DNA of 64,000 bases from JALYUA01 sp038253555 (GTDB lineage: Bacteria > Acidobacteriota > Thermoanaerobaculia > UBA5066 > Gp7-AA6), in the NCBI GenBank assembly GCA_038253555.1, contig JBBSGZ010000001.1:1-64000 (forward strand), given 5' to 3'. The notes beneath the pieces are model-generated. The model was not told the DNA's origin and made no database searches. It worked only from the letters and a program-made list of their open reading frames with translations. Each line of letters starts with the position of its first letter. The first letter of the stretch is position 1. Positions 52,121 through 60,652 of this stretch are shown one piece after another. A program made the position numbers and the translations under genes.

Positions 52121-52447
52121 CTGGACTGGACGGAACGGATCCTCGGATTTCCGGTCCGCACCGCGGCCGTCGCCTCTTTTCTCGAGGACTTGAAGGCGCG
52201 GCGGGCGGCCGACTTGAACGGCGTCCTCGTGACGTTCAACGACGGCAGCCTCTGCCGTGACGCGCTCCGTCACTGGCTTCTGAAAGAATGGATCGTGATC
52301 GCGCCCCACTCGCCGCTGACGGCGCTCCCGGGGCGCGGGTTCACGCGGGATTTAACGCTCAGGCAGTTCTGCGGGGAAAACGCGGCCGCGCCGGAAAGCG
52401 CGCCCGACAGAGAAGAGGGAGGATGGGACGGCGATGACGATTCGTAA
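52121..52447 (+). CDS. Small hypothetical protein, possible CTG start
   Basis: About 108 residues in the same frame as the thiolase stop. No ATG, GTG or TTG occurs before TTG 52190, but CTG 52121 has an AGGAG at 52111-52115, 5 nt upstream. The product (LDWTERILGFPVRT, FLEDLKARRAADLNGVLVTF, DALRHWLLKEWIVIAPHSPL) is well-behaved and ends acidic (GGWDGDDDS). Its last 14 nt overlap the next gene. No family recognised; its place between thiolase and dehydrogenase suggests a role in that operon. Confidence 0.6.
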   Translation: MDWTERILGFPVRTAAVASFLEDLKARRAADLNGVLVTFNDGSLCRDALRHWLLKEWIVIAPHSPLTALPGRGFTRDLTLRQFCGENAAAPESAPDREEGGWDGDDDS

Positions 52448-53294
52448 AGTGGGCGTCCTCGGGGCCGGTTTGATGGGTTCGGGTATCGCGGAAGTTGCGG
52501 CCAGGAGCGGCTACGAGACGGTCGTGCGCGAGGTTTCGGACGACCTCGGCCGGAAAGGGATCGCGAGGATCGAAGGGTCCCTGGCGAAGGCGGTCGAGAA
52601 AAAGAAGATGACCCCGGAGGAGAAGGACGCGGCGCGCGAGCGGCTCTCCACCACCACGAAACTGTCGGACCTCGCGGACTGCGACATCCTCGTCGAAGCC
52701 ATCATCGAAAACCTCGACCTTAAAAAGGAGACGTACCGGGAGCTCGACCGGATCTGCAAGGCCGAGACGATCTTCTGCTCGAACACGTCTTCGCTGACGA
52801 TTACCGAAATGTCCGCCGTGACGTCGCGGGCGGACCGATTTGCCGGCCTTCATTTCTTCAACCCGGTGCCGGTCATGAAGCTCGTCGAGGTGGTCCGGAC
52901 GATCGCGACTTCGGAAGAGACTTTCGAAAGGGTGTTTCAGTTCGCGCAGTCCCTCGGAAAGGATCCGATCCGCGCGCGCGACAACTCGGGCTTCGTCGTC
53001 AACCGGCTCCTCGTTCCGTATCTCCTCGATGCCGTGCGCGCCTTAGAAGAGGGGGTCGGAAGCCCCGAGGACATCGACAAGGGAATGGAGCTCGGCTGCG
53101 GCCATCCCATGGGGCCGTTGAAGCTGCTCGACTTCGTCGGTCTCGACACGACCTTCTACATCGCTCAGATCATGTTCGACGAATACCGGGAAAAGCGGTT
53201 CGCGCCGCCGCCGCTCTTGAAGCGCATGGTGCTGGCGGGGCGCCTGGGCCGCAAGTCCGGCCGCGGATTCTACGAATACGGCGGCGCAAAGTGA
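52434..53294 (+). CDS. 3-hydroxyacyl-CoA (3-hydroxybutyryl-CoA) dehydrogenase
   Basis: 286 residues. The Rossmann motif GAGLMGSGI is at 10-18, and the catalytic His is in LHFFNPVPVMKLVEVV. The family signature DNSGFVVNRLLVPYLLDAVR is near 185 and GMELGCGHPMGPLKLLDFVGLD follows. It interconverts acetoacetyl-CoA and 3-hydroxybutyryl-CoA with NAD(P). ATG overlaps the small gene upstream by 14 nt and its stop overlaps the crotonase start by 4 nt. Confidence 0.94.
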   Translation: MTIRKVGVLGAGLMGSGIAEVAARSGYETVVREVSDDLGRKGIARIEGSLAKAVEKKKMTPEEKDAARERLSTTTKLSDLADCDILVEAIIENLDLKKETYRELDRICKAETIFCSNTSSLTITEMSAVTSRADRFAGLHFFNPVPVMKLVEVVRTIATSEETFERVFQFAQSLGKDPIRARDNSGFVVNRLLVPYLLDAVRALEEGVGSPEDIDKGMELGCGHPMGPLKLLDFVGLDTTFYIAQIMFDEYREKRFAPPPLLKRMVLAGRLGRKSGRGFYEYGGAK

Positions 53295-54073
53295 GCGAGC
53301 TCGTGCGGGTCGACACCGTCGACGGGATCCGAACCCTCACCGTCCACCGTCCGGAGAAGTTGAACGCGCTGAATGGCCACGTGCTCGAAGCGCTCGACGC
53401 CGAAGTGATCGAAGCCCGGCGTGACGCGACGCTGCGCTGCCTGATCATCACCGGCGCCGGAGAGAAGGCGTTCATCGCGGGAGCGGACATCGGGGAGCTC
53501 GCAAAGCTGACACCGGTCGAGGGCCGCGAGCACGCCCGGCAGGGCCAGGCGGTTCTCGACCGGATCGAGAACCTCGCAATCCCGACGATTGCCGCCATCA
53601 ACGGCTTCGCGTACGGCGGGGGACTCGAGCTGGCGATGGCCTGCACCCTCCGCGTCGCATCGGAGAACGCCCGAATGGGACTGCCGGAAACCTCTCTCGG
53701 CATAATTCCCGGCTACGGCGGAACCCAGCGCCTGGCGAGGCTCGTCGGCCGCGCCCGGGCGTACGAGCTCGTCCTGACGGCGTCCAAGGGCGTGTCGGCG
53801 GCCGACGCGGAACGGATCGGGCTCGTCAACCGGGTCGTGGCGGCGGGTCAGGCGCTTTCCGCGGCGCTGGACATGGCGCGCGCGATCGCCGCCAATGGGC
53901 CGGCGGCCGTGCGTTACGCCCTGGACGCGATCCGCAGCGGCATCGAAATGCCTTCCGCGGAGGGCAGATTGCTCGAGGCGACCCTGTTCGGTCTCTGTGC
54001 CGCGACGTCGGACATGAAGGAAGGCATGACGGCATTCCTGGAGAAACGCCCCGCGAAGTTCACCGGGTCTTGA
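53291..54073 (+). CDS. Enoyl-CoA hydratase (crotonase family)
   Basis: 260 residues. NGFAYGGGLELAMACTL and MGLPETSLGIIPGYGGTQRL contain the two catalytic Glu; the oxyanion-hole GxGxKAFIAGADI segment is GAGEKAFIAGADI. It hydrates trans-2-enoyl-CoA, likely crotonyl-CoA in this context. GTG start in GTGA overlap with the dehydrogenase. The conserved CD after ELAM is CT here, a minor variation. Confidence 0.92.
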   Translation: MSELVRVDTVDGIRTLTVHRPEKLNALNGHVLEALDAEVIEARRDATLRCLIITGAGEKAFIAGADIGELAKLTPVEGREHARQGQAVLDRIENLAIPTIAAINGFAYGGGLELAMACTLRVASENARMGLPETSLGIIPGYGGTQRLARLVGRARAYELVLTASKGVSAADAERIGLVNRVVAAGQALSAALDMARAIAANGPAAVRYALDAIRSGIEMPSAEGRLLEATLFGLCAATSDMKEGMTAFLEKRPAKFTGS

Positions 54074-54105
54074 GGCCCCCTGCCCGGCGAAACGCCCGGC
54101 CCTGC

Positions 54106-54111
54106 TAAACT
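54106..54111 (+). promoter_or_regulatory. -10 box before the LeuA-like gene
   Basis: TAAACT in CTGCTAAACTG, 21 nt before GTG 54133. A GAAGGACG ribosome-binding site lies between. Predicted leader about 15 nt. Confidence 0.4.
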
Positions 54112-54132
54112 GAATACCGAGAAGGACGCACC

Positions 54133-55383
54133 GTGCACCCGCCCGAATCCGACCTGATCTACGACTGGAACCGAGCCGGCGGCTCCGTGTTCCCCGCCCG
54201 CGGCGTCGTGGAGCTCGACGACGAGACCCTGCGCGACGGCCTGCAGTCGCCGTCGGTCAAGAGCCCCTCGATAGAACACAAGCTGAAGCTCCTCCACCTG
54301 ATGGAGGCGCTCGGGATCGATTCGGCCGACATCGGCCTGCCCGGGGCGGGCCCGCACGTGGTCGCGACGGTCACGCGCCTCGCGCGGGAGATCGTCGATT
54401 CGGGGATGAAGATCCGACCCAACTGCGCGGCGCGGACCGTCGCCGCCGACATCATTCCGATCATCGAGATCTCTCAGAAAGTCGGCATTCCGATCGAAGT
54501 CTCCTGCTTCATCGGCTCCTCCCCGATCCGGCAGTACGCTGAGGACTGGGACCTCGACCGCATGCTGCGTCTCTCGGAGGACGCCGTGTCGCTGGCGGTC
54601 AAGGAGGGCCTTCCGGTCATGTACGTGACGGAAGACACCACGCGCGCGCACCCGGACCACATCCGGCAGATGTACACCACGGCGATGCGGGCCGGCGCCC
54701 AGCGTGTCTGCGTCTGCGACACCGTCGGCCACGCGACACCGAACGGCGTGCAGAACCTGATCCGCTTCGTCGTGCAGATGGTGAACGCCGTGAATCCCGA
54801 GGTGAAGGTGGACTGGCACGGCCACCAGGATCGCGGGTTTGGCGTCACGAACGCCCTCTGGGCGCTCGAGGCCGGGGCCCACCGCGTGCACGCCTGCGCG
54901 CTCGGGATCGGCGAGCGCGTCGGAAACACGCCGATGGATCAGCTTCTCGTCAACCTCCAGCTCCTCGGTTGGATCGACCGCGATTTGACCCGGCTTCACG
55001 ACTACTCCTCGCTCGTCTCGGAGGCCACCGGAGTTCCGATTCCGGACAATTACCCGGTGGTAGGGCGCGATGCGTTCCGGACCGGAACGGGAGTCCACGC
55101 GGCCGCGATCATCAAGGCGCGCAAAAAGGGGGACGAGTGGCTCGCCGACCGGGTGTACTCCGGGGTCCCGGCCGCGATGATCGGCCGCCGGCAGGTGATC
55201 GAGATCGGCCCCATGAGCGGCCTGTCGAACGTGCACTGCTGGCTTCAGGACCGGGGCCTCGAGGCGCGCCCCGAGGTCGTCGAGTCGATTTTTCGCCGCG
55301 CGAAGGAGAGCGACAAAATCCTCGCCGACGAAGAGATCCTTGCCATCGTTCACGCGCTCGCTGACGCGCCCACGGCCCATTAA
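54133..55383 (+). CDS. LeuA-like (HMGL family) acyltransferase synthase
   Basis: 416 residues, TIM-barrel family of isopropylmalate/homocitrate/citramalate synthases. LDDETLRDGLQSPSVKSP carries the metal-binding Asp and Arg, and HGHQDRGFGVTNALWALEAG carries the two His ligands, followed by CALGIGERVGNTPMDQLLVN. It would condense acetyl-CoA with a 2-oxo acid. It is too short for the allosteric regulatory domain of classical LeuA. Exact substrate unknown. GTG start with a good ribosome-binding site. Confidence 0.85.
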   Translation: MHPPESDLIYDWNRAGGSVFPARGVVELDDETLRDGLQSPSVKSPSIEHKLKLLHLMEALGIDSADIGLPGAGPHVVATVTRLAREIVDSGMKIRPNCAARTVAADIIPIIEISQKVGIPIEVSCFIGSSPIRQYAEDWDLDRMLRLSEDAVSLAVKEGLPVMYVTEDTTRAHPDHIRQMYTTAMRAGAQRVCVCDTVGHATPNGVQNLIRFVVQMVNAVNPEVKVDWHGHQDRGFGVTNALWALEAGAHRVHACALGIGERVGNTPMDQLLVNLQLLGWIDRDLTRLHDYSSLVSEATGVPIPDNYPVVGRDAFRTGTGVHAAAIIKARKKGDEWLADRVYSGVPAAMIGRRQVIEIGPMSGLSNVHCWLQDRGLEARPEVVESIFRRAKESDKILADEEILAIVHALADAPTAH

Positions 55384-56344
55384 GACGAAGACACCCCGCG
55401 ACGCGGTCCCCGCGGACGCCCCGCGTTCGGAATTTCTGCAGCGGCAGCTCCCCACGTTCCTCGACCATCTCGCGGTCGAGCGCGGCCTTTCACCGGCCTC
55501 CGTCGGCGCGTACGGGAGCGATCTGTCCGCGTTCGGCCGCTTTCTCGCGGCGTCCGGCGTGACGGCACAGGGCGCGACGCGCGCGGAGCTCGGCCGGTAC
55601 TTCGGCTCGACGCGCGCGCGCGGTCTCTCCGCCCGATCCGCCTCACGCGCGCTTTCGGCGCTGCGGGCGTTCTATTCGTATGCCGCCCTTCACCTCGGGT
55701 TCACCGAGGATCCCACGATCGACCTGACGAATCCGAAGCTCGGATTCTCCCTTCCCAAAGCGCTGTCGGAAGCCGAAGTCGTCGCGCTGATGAACGCCCC
55801 CGACGAGGCGACCTCTCTCGGCCTGAGAGACCGCGCGATGCTGGAACTGCTTTACGCGTCGGGGCTGCGGGTCTCGGAGCTCGTCGGCCTGCCGCGGGCC
55901 GCGATCGATCTGCCCGCCGGGATCCTGCTCGTGAGAGGCAAGGGGGGAAAGGAACGGCTCGTGCCGTTCGGCGGGAGCGCGACGAAGTGGCTTCGCCGGT
56001 ACCTCGAGGAGGCCCGGCCTGCCCTGGACACCCGCAGGTCCGCGGTCCTTTTTCTGTCTTCGCGCGGAGCGGCGATGACGCGCCAGCGGTTCTGGCAGAT
56101 TCTGGAGGGATACGGCCGCTCGGCAGGGATCCGGTCCCCGCTCACGCCGCACGGGCTGAGGCACTCGTTCGCCACCCACCTCCTGGAGCACGGCGCCGAC
56201 CTGCGGGCGCTGCAGATGATGCTCGGCCACTCGGACATCTCGACGACATCGATTTACACGCACGTCTCGCGCGGACGTCTGCGGCGGGTTTACGACGAAT
56301 TTCATCCGCGCGCCAGCCGCTCGAGGAGAGGGAAGGTTCGTTGA
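55340..56344 (+). CDS. xerD: XerC/XerD-type tyrosine recombinase
   Basis: 334 residues. SAM-like N-terminal domain (FLDHLAVERGLSPASVGAYGSD), catalytic Arg177 (ASGLRVSEL), Lys201 (GKGGKER), His271-x-x-Arg274 (TPHGLRHSFATHLLEHGAD), His297 (LGHSDISTT) and Tyr306 (IYTHV). It probably resolves chromosome dimers at dif. TTG 55340 overlaps the preceding gene by 44 nt; no ATG or GTG follows before the domain. Nothing nearby suggests a mobile element. Confidence 0.93.
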   Translation: MPSFTRSLTRPRPIKTKTPRDAVPADAPRSEFLQRQLPTFLDHLAVERGLSPASVGAYGSDLSAFGRFLAASGVTAQGATRAELGRYFGSTRARGLSARSASRALSALRAFYSYAALHLGFTEDPTIDLTNPKLGFSLPKALSEAEVVALMNAPDEATSLGLRDRAMLELLYASGLRVSELVGLPRAAIDLPAGILLVRGKGGKERLVPFGGSATKWLRRYLEEARPALDTRRSAVLFLSSRGAAMTRQRFWQILEGYGRSAGIRSPLTPHGLRHSFATHLLEHGADLRALQMMLGHSDISTTSIYTHVSRGRLRRVYDEFHPRASRSRRGKVR

Positions 56345-56436
56345 GCGCGCGGCGTGGGTTTCGAGGCCTCTCCGACAGGGGTTTCGTAGGGCCGCAGGGG
56401 AATTTCCGGTCGCCGCTTCCTGTTCCCGGACGACGT

Positions 56437-57156
56437 ATGTCTTCATCTCTTCGAGCCGCTCTCCTGATCGGGTTTTTCACGGCGTCCGCGATGCGGGCGG
56501 AGCTCGTGATCTTCGAGGACGGCCGCGTTGTGAAGGCGGCCTCGTACCAGGTCCGCGGCGAGGAGGTCGAAATTCGTCTCCCCGGCGGCGGCAGCTATTC
56601 CGTCGATCTCCATCGCGTCGAGAGGATCGTCGACGACGAAGTCATCCTGCCTCCGGCCGCGGTCGCGCAGGCGCAGGCCCCGGCGGGGCCCGCGGTGACC
56701 TACGACATGCGCTACCAGGCGCATCGGAAGCCGCTCTTCCCGTCGCGCTACGACGCCGTCATCGACGCGGAGGCAAAGCGCTACGACGTCGACGCCGCCT
56801 TCGTCTCGGCCCTGATCCGGGCGGAGTCCAACTACGAGCCGCGCGCGGTCTCGCGCAAGGGCGCCCGCGGCCTGATGCAGTTGATGCCCGCGACGGCGCG
56901 CCGGTTGAACGTGCAGCGCCCCTTTGATCCCGCCGCGAACGTGCGGGGAGGCGTCCGCTATCTGCGAGAGCTCCTCGACCGCTTCGATGGGAAGCCGGAG
57001 CTCGTGCTCGCGGCCTACAACGCCGGCGAAAACGCCGTCGAGAGCTACGGCGGGGTGCCCCCGTATCGAGAGACGGTCGGATACGTGAAGCGCATCCTCA
57101 CGTGGTGGACGCCCGCCGTCTTGACGGGGGCGGGAATGGCCGCGGCGGAGCGCTGA
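56437..57156 (+). CDS. Lytic transglycosylase (SLT domain)
   Basis: 239 residues. A signal peptide and a short beta domain (VIFEDGRVVKAASYQVRGEE) precede a C-terminal SLT domain with the catalytic Glu in IRAESNYEPRAVSRKGARG, then LMQLMPATARRLNV and AAYNAGENAVESYGG. It cleaves peptidoglycan to anhydromuropeptides. A 92-nt gap separates it from xerD; no strong promoter is visible. Confidence 0.93.
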   Translation: MSSSLRAALLIGFFTASAMRAELVIFEDGRVVKAASYQVRGEEVEIRLPGGGSYSVDLHRVERIVDDEVILPPAAVAQAQAPAGPAVTYDMRYQAHRKPLFPSRYDAVIDAEAKRYDVDAAFVSALIRAESNYEPRAVSRKGARGLMQLMPATARRLNVQRPFDPAANVRGGVRYLRELLDRFDGKPELVLAAYNAGENAVESYGGVPPYRETVGYVKRILTWWTPAVLTGAGMAAAER

Positions 57157-57190
57157 GCCGGAAGCTCCAGCCGGCACCCGCCGACGAATT

Positions 57191-57976
57191 TCAGTCCATC
57201 CCGAGCCGCGCGAGGTAGCCCTTCTCCCGCACGCGTCCGAGCATCCACCCGAAGAAGGTCCCCCCCGCGGCGAGGTAGATCGCGTTCAATCCGACGGCGG
57301 CGACGAGCACGCCTCCCGGGACGTGACCCGTCGCGAGGGCCGACCGCATTCCCTCGAACACGTGCGTCGAAGGCAGCAGGAGCGAGATTGGACGCAGCCA
57401 CGCGGGCAGGACGGCGACGGGGTAGAAGACCGCGGAGAGAGGCTGGATGAGGAAAGGAATTCCCCAGATCAGAGCCTCCGCGGCCTGTCCGAACCGCAGC
57501 ACCAGAGCCATCGTGAACATCCCCATCGCCCAACCGAACAGGAGGAGCGAGAAGTAGAAAGGGAGGAGCGGAAGTCCGATCGCGAACAGCGGGAAGCCGT
57601 AGAAGATCCGCGCGAGTATGGCCAGCACGCCGGCCGACACCGTCGCTCGCAGGACGCCGATCAAGGACGTGGCGACCAGCAGCTCCCAGGTCCGGACGGG
57701 AGCCACGAAGACATTCAGGATGTTTCGCGCCCAGATGTCTTCCGTGATCGACAGCGTGATCGCCTGCTGTGCGCTGTAGAAGATGTCCCAGAAGATGACG
57801 GCGCCGAGAAGGAACGTGACCCCCTTGGGCGCCGCGATTTGTTCGAGATACGAGGTCAGGAACCCCCAGACGAGCAGGTCCATGACGGGCCAGAACAGCA
57901 CGCCCATCAGCCGCGCGGTGCTTCTTCGATACAGATAGAGATAGCGAAGGAGAAGAGCGCCGATCCTGGAAATCAT
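57191..57976 (-). CDS. ABC-2 type transporter permease
   Basis: 261 residues with six membrane segments: LMGVLFWPVMDLLVWGFLTS, VTFLLGAVIFWDIFY and AALIWGIPFLIQPLSAVFYP-like stretches typical of ABC-2 exporters (NodJ/drug family). Its partner ATPase is encoded immediately before it (ATGA overlap). Substrate unknown; drug, polysaccharide or lipid export are all possible. Confidence 0.9.
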   Translation of the reverse strand: MISRIGALLLRYLYLYRRSTARLMGVLFWPVMDLLVWGFLTSYLEQIAAPKGVTFLLGAVIFWDIFYSAQQAITLSITEDIWARNILNVFVAPVRTWELLVATSLIGVLRATVSAGVLAILARIFYGFPLFAIGLPLLPFYFSLLLFGWAMGMFTMALVLRFGQAAEALIWGIPFLIQPLSAVFYPVAVLPAWLRPISLLLPSTHVFEGMRSALATGHVPGGVLVAAVGLNAIYLAAGGTFFGWMLGRVREKGYLARLGMD

Positions 57977-58740
57977 CGGGTCGGCTCGATCATGTTTCCG
58001 TCACGCGCGATCGCGATGAACACGTCTTCCAGGGAGTCGCTCTGAGCGCGCGCCAGGAGATCCCCCGGCGTGCCCTCGGCGACCGCGCGGCCGTGCGCCA
58101 GAAACAGCACGCGGTCGCAGAGGACCTCGACCTCGCGCATGTTGTGAGAGGTGTAGACGATCGTCACGCCCCGCTCGCGTTGCAGCTTCTGAAGGACCGT
58201 GCGGACTTTGTCGGCGATGTCGGGGTCGAGGCTGGCGGTGGGCTCGTCGAGAAACAGCACTTCGGGGTCGTTCAGGAAGGCCTTGCAGAGATTGACCCGC
58301 GTGAGTTGCCCGGAGGAAAGGGCGCCCGTGGCCCTGTTCGCGGAATCGGAGACTTCGAAAAGTTCCAGGAGTCCGTCGATCTTCGCCTGCGGCCGGCGAA
58401 CTCCGTAAAGGCCCGCGAAAACGCGCAGGTTTTGCCGGACGGTCAGATTCGACGGAAGGGAAATGTACGCCGAGGAGAAATTGACCCGCTGCAGGATCGC
58501 GAGCCGGTCAGACGGCATGGAGAGTCCGAGCACCCGTATCTGCCCGGCCGTCGGAGTCGTCAATCCGAGCAGGAGCTGAACCGTGGTGCTCTTCCCGGCG
58601 CCGTTCGCGCCAAGAAGCCCGAAGATCTCACCGGCAGCGACGGAGAAGGAGAGTCCGTCCACGGCGGCGAGGTCCGCGAAACGCTTGGTGAGGCCCGCCA
58701 CGGAAATCGCCGCTTCGAATGGGCCGGGGGTCTCGGGCAT
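57973..58740 (-). CDS. ABC transporter ATP-binding protein
   Basis: 255 residues. Walker A GANGAGKST, signature ALSSGQLTRVNL (LSSGQ), Walker B VLFLDEPTASLDP, and switch His in YTSHNM. It powers the ABC-2 permease encoded downstream. Ribosome-binding site GGAGAG precedes ATG 58740. Transcribed divergently from the deacetylase gene. Confidence 0.95.
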   Translation of the reverse strand: MPETPGPFEAAISVAGLTKRFADLAAVDGLSFSVAAGEIFGLLGANGAGKSTTVQLLLGLTTPTAGQIRVLGLSMPSDRLAILQRVNFSSAYISLPSNLTVRQNLRVFAGLYGVRRPQAKIDGLLELFEVSDSANRATGALSSGQLTRVNLCKAFLNDPEVLFLDEPTASLDPDIADKVRTVLQKLQRERGVTIVYTSHNMREVEVLCDRVLFLAHGRAVAEGTPGDLLARAQSDSLEDVFIAIARDGNMIEPTR

Positions 58741-58800
58741 AGAGACGGGCTCTCCTCTTCTTGTTCTCGCGGGCGGCGCGAGATTGTAAGGTCTCGCGTG

Positions 58801-59704
58801 GTGAAGATCTTCTCGACGGCCAGATACGTCCTCCCGCTGCCCGAGGGGCATCGCTTTCCCATGGAGAAATACGCGCGGCTGTCTCAGAGGGTGACGGCGG
58901 AGCTCGGAGCGCGGGCATCCCGTTTGCGAACCTCCCGCGGCGGATGACTCGGATCTTCTCCGGGCCCATACGTCCGACTGGGTCGCCCGGGTCTCCTCCG
59001 GAGCTCTCACGCGCGAGGAGATCCGCCGCATCGGTTTTCCCTGGTCCTCCGAAATGGTCGAGCGCTCGCGTCGATCCGCCGGGGCCACGATGGCGGCGTG
59101 CCGCGCGGCGATCGAGGACGGCATGGCGGTGAACCTCGCAGGCGGCACGCACCACGCATTCGCGCACCGCGGGGAAGGGTATTGCGTCTTCAACGACACC
59201 GCCGTCGCGGCCCGGGCGATGCAGAGCGAAAAGCGCGCGCGCCGCGTGCTGGTCATCGACTGCGACGTGCACCAGGGCAACGGCACCGCGGCGATCTTTC
59301 GGGACGATCCCTCCGTCTTCACGTTCTCGATCCACGGCGCGAAGAATTTTCCCTTCCGAAAGGAAAAAAGCGACCTCGACGTCGAGCTGCCTGACGGAAG
59401 CGGAGACTCGGAGTACCTCGAAGCGCTCTCGGCAGGATTGGCCGAGGTGACGATCCGTTTCCCCGCTCCGGACCTCGCGTTTTACGTCGCCGGCGCGGAC
59501 CCGTGGGAGGGAGACCGCCTGGGCCGTTTGAAGGTCTCTCAGGCAGGGCTCGCTGCGCGCGACCGCCTGGTCCTCGGAGAGCTGCGCCACGCGGGGATAC
59601 CCGTCGCCGTGACGATGGCCGGCGGATACGGCCGTCCAATCGACGGCACGGTCGAGATCCACTTCGAAACCGTTCGCCTCGCCGCGGAGCTGTCCGGCCT
59701 CTGA
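58801..59704 (+). pseudogene. Histone deacetylase-family gene with frameshift
   Basis: HDAC/acetoin-utilisation family deacetylase in two frames. The first (GTG 58801, VKIFSTARYVLPLPEGHRFPME) stops at 58947. The second carries the rest: SDLLRAHTSDWVARVSSGAL, REEIRRIGFPWSSEMVERSR, NLAGGTHHAFAHRGEGYCVFND, VLVIDCDVHQGNGTA (metal ligands) to 59704. One extra base near 58890-58928 separates them. Correction gives a normal protein of about 300 residues. The catalytic His pair THHAFAH and Asp/His metal site are intact, which suggests a consensus error or a very recent mutation. Confidence 0.85.
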
Positions 59705-59776
59705 CCCGCGGCCCCGGCATATCCGAGCGCAGGGAGAACGAACACTGCATCACCGGATTCTCGAGTTCTCGTAGTG

Positions 59777-59837
59777 CCCGCGGGCCCCCTGAACCCGACC
59801 TCTCCCCGAGCGCTGGGGGAGGGAGAAGGCCGCGGGT
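59777..59837. repeat. Nested intergenic hairpin repeat
   Basis: CCTCTCCCC (59799-59807) pairs with GGGGGAGG (59815-59822), and an outer pair CCCGCGG (59777-59783) matches CCGCGGG (59830-59836). Such CCTCTCCCC...GGGGGAGG elements are common dispersed repeats in GC-rich genomes. It lies in the longest gap (251 nt) of the window and may end the deacetylase transcript. Confidence 0.5.
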
Positions 59838-59914
59838 GACCACTGCGGAGAGGGCTTTTGAGCAGGCGACGGACCGTCGGATCTTCGTATTTGCGAGTAA
59901 ACTGGAATCCATCA

Positions 59915-59935
59915 TCCTGCGTCCAATGCGCAGGA
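59915..59935 (+). promoter_or_regulatory. Leader hairpin upstream of the WxxGxW gene
   Basis: Perfect 7-bp stem TCCTGCG (59915-59921) / CGCAGGA (59929-59935), 7-nt loop, ending 8 nt before a very strong ribosome-binding site (AAGGAGGT, 59943-59950). It could tune translation or mRNA stability. It follows the AT-rich stretch CTTCGTATTTGCGAGTAAACTGG, a possible promoter. Confidence 0.4.
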
Positions 59936-59955
59936 CGGGACGAAGGAGGTTCTTC

Positions 59956-60273
59956 ATGGATAAACGCTTTCGCTTGCTTTCCATGGCCACTCTTTTCGCT
60001 GCCGCTCTGTTCGTCACCCCCGCGGCCGGATCGGCCGCTCCCCACCGCATCTGGGTTCCCGGTCCGCCGCCTGCGCCGGTTGTCGAGGTCCGGCCGACTT
60101 CGCCGGGCCGCGGTCACGTCTGGGTGGGCGGATATCACCGCTGGGACGGCCATACCCACGTCTGGGTCCCGGGAAGCTGGCGCCGCGCCCCCCGTGCCCG
60201 GGCCGCCTGGGTCCAGGGCCGGTGGGTGCACTCCCGCCGCGGCTGGTACTGGCGCGAAGGGCACTGGCGCTGA
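59956..60273 (+). CDS. WxxGxW-repeat exported protein (YXWXXGHW family)
   Basis: 105 residues: signal peptide (LLSMATLFAAALFVTPAAGS), then a short Trp-rich domain with HVWVGGYHRWDGHTHVWVPG and AWVQGRWVHSRRGWYWREGHWR. The repeated W-V-x-G and GHW ending are those of the YXWXXGHW/BcpO-like family, whose function is unknown. Strong ribosome-binding site, suggesting high expression. A paralogous gene lies 23 nt downstream. Confidence 0.85.
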   Translation: MDKRFRLLSMATLFAAALFVTPAAGSAAPHRIWVPGPPPAPVVEVRPTSPGRGHVWVGGYHRWDGHTHVWVPGSWRRAPRARAAWVQGRWVHSRRGWYWREGHWR

Positions 60274-60296
60274 GCGCCGCCAGGAAAGGAGCCCGC

Positions 60297-60610
60297 ATGA
60301 GGAGAACGCGACGGTGGATTTCCGCCGGTCTCTTCGCGGCGGCCCTGCCCCTTTTAGTTGGCTGTCCGCCTCCGCCCGCGGGCGTCGTCTACGTGTCTTC
60401 GGGGCCGCCGCCGTTCCGCACGGAGTACGTCGGCGCCGCGCCGGGACATGATCATGTCTGGGTGCGCGGCTTCTATCAGTGGGCGGCGTCAGCTACGTCT
60501 GGGTCCCCGGCCATTTCGAACGCCGTCCGCGCGCCGGCGCGAGGTGGGTGGACGGACGGTGGCGGCATAACCGCCGCGGCTGGTTCTGGATCGCGGGCCA
60601 CTGGCGCTGA
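60297..60610 (+). pseudogene. WxxGxW-repeat lipoprotein gene with frameshift
   Basis: Paralogue of the preceding gene. The ATG at 60297 (AGGAAAGGAG upstream) gives a lipoprotein signal ending LLVGC, then HDHVWVRGFYQW. At about 60479-60484 (TGGGCGGCG) one G is apparently missing; the shifted frame restores SYVWVPGHFERRPRAGARW and ends RGWFWIAGHWR at 60608-60610. The restored protein would be about 104 residues. The conserved terminal motif argues for an indel in the sequence rather than old decay. Confidence 0.8.
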
Positions 60611-60614
60611 GACG

Positions 60615-60650
60615 AATCGCGGGCCTTTGGGGTCGAAAAGGCCCGCGATT
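60615..60650. terminator. Bidirectional intrinsic terminator
   Basis: Perfect 12-bp stem AATCGCGGGCCT (60615-60626) / AGGCCCGCGATT (60639-60650) with a 12-nt loop. TTT follows on the plus strand and the A-rich 5' side gives T on the minus strand. It lies between convergent genes whose stops are 4 and 3 nt away, so it serves both. Confidence 0.88.
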
Positions 60651-60652
60651 TT

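Noticed and set aside
55340..56344. XerD-like gene as evidence of an integrated mobile element
   Set aside because: No attachment-site repeats, phage genes, tRNA or composition shift around it; it reads as the housekeeping Xer recombinase.
57157..57190. Possible terminator between the lytic transglycosylase and the ABC-2 permease
   Set aside because: Only a 5-bp stem (GCCGG/CCGGC) with a 9-nt loop and no T-run; too weak to call.
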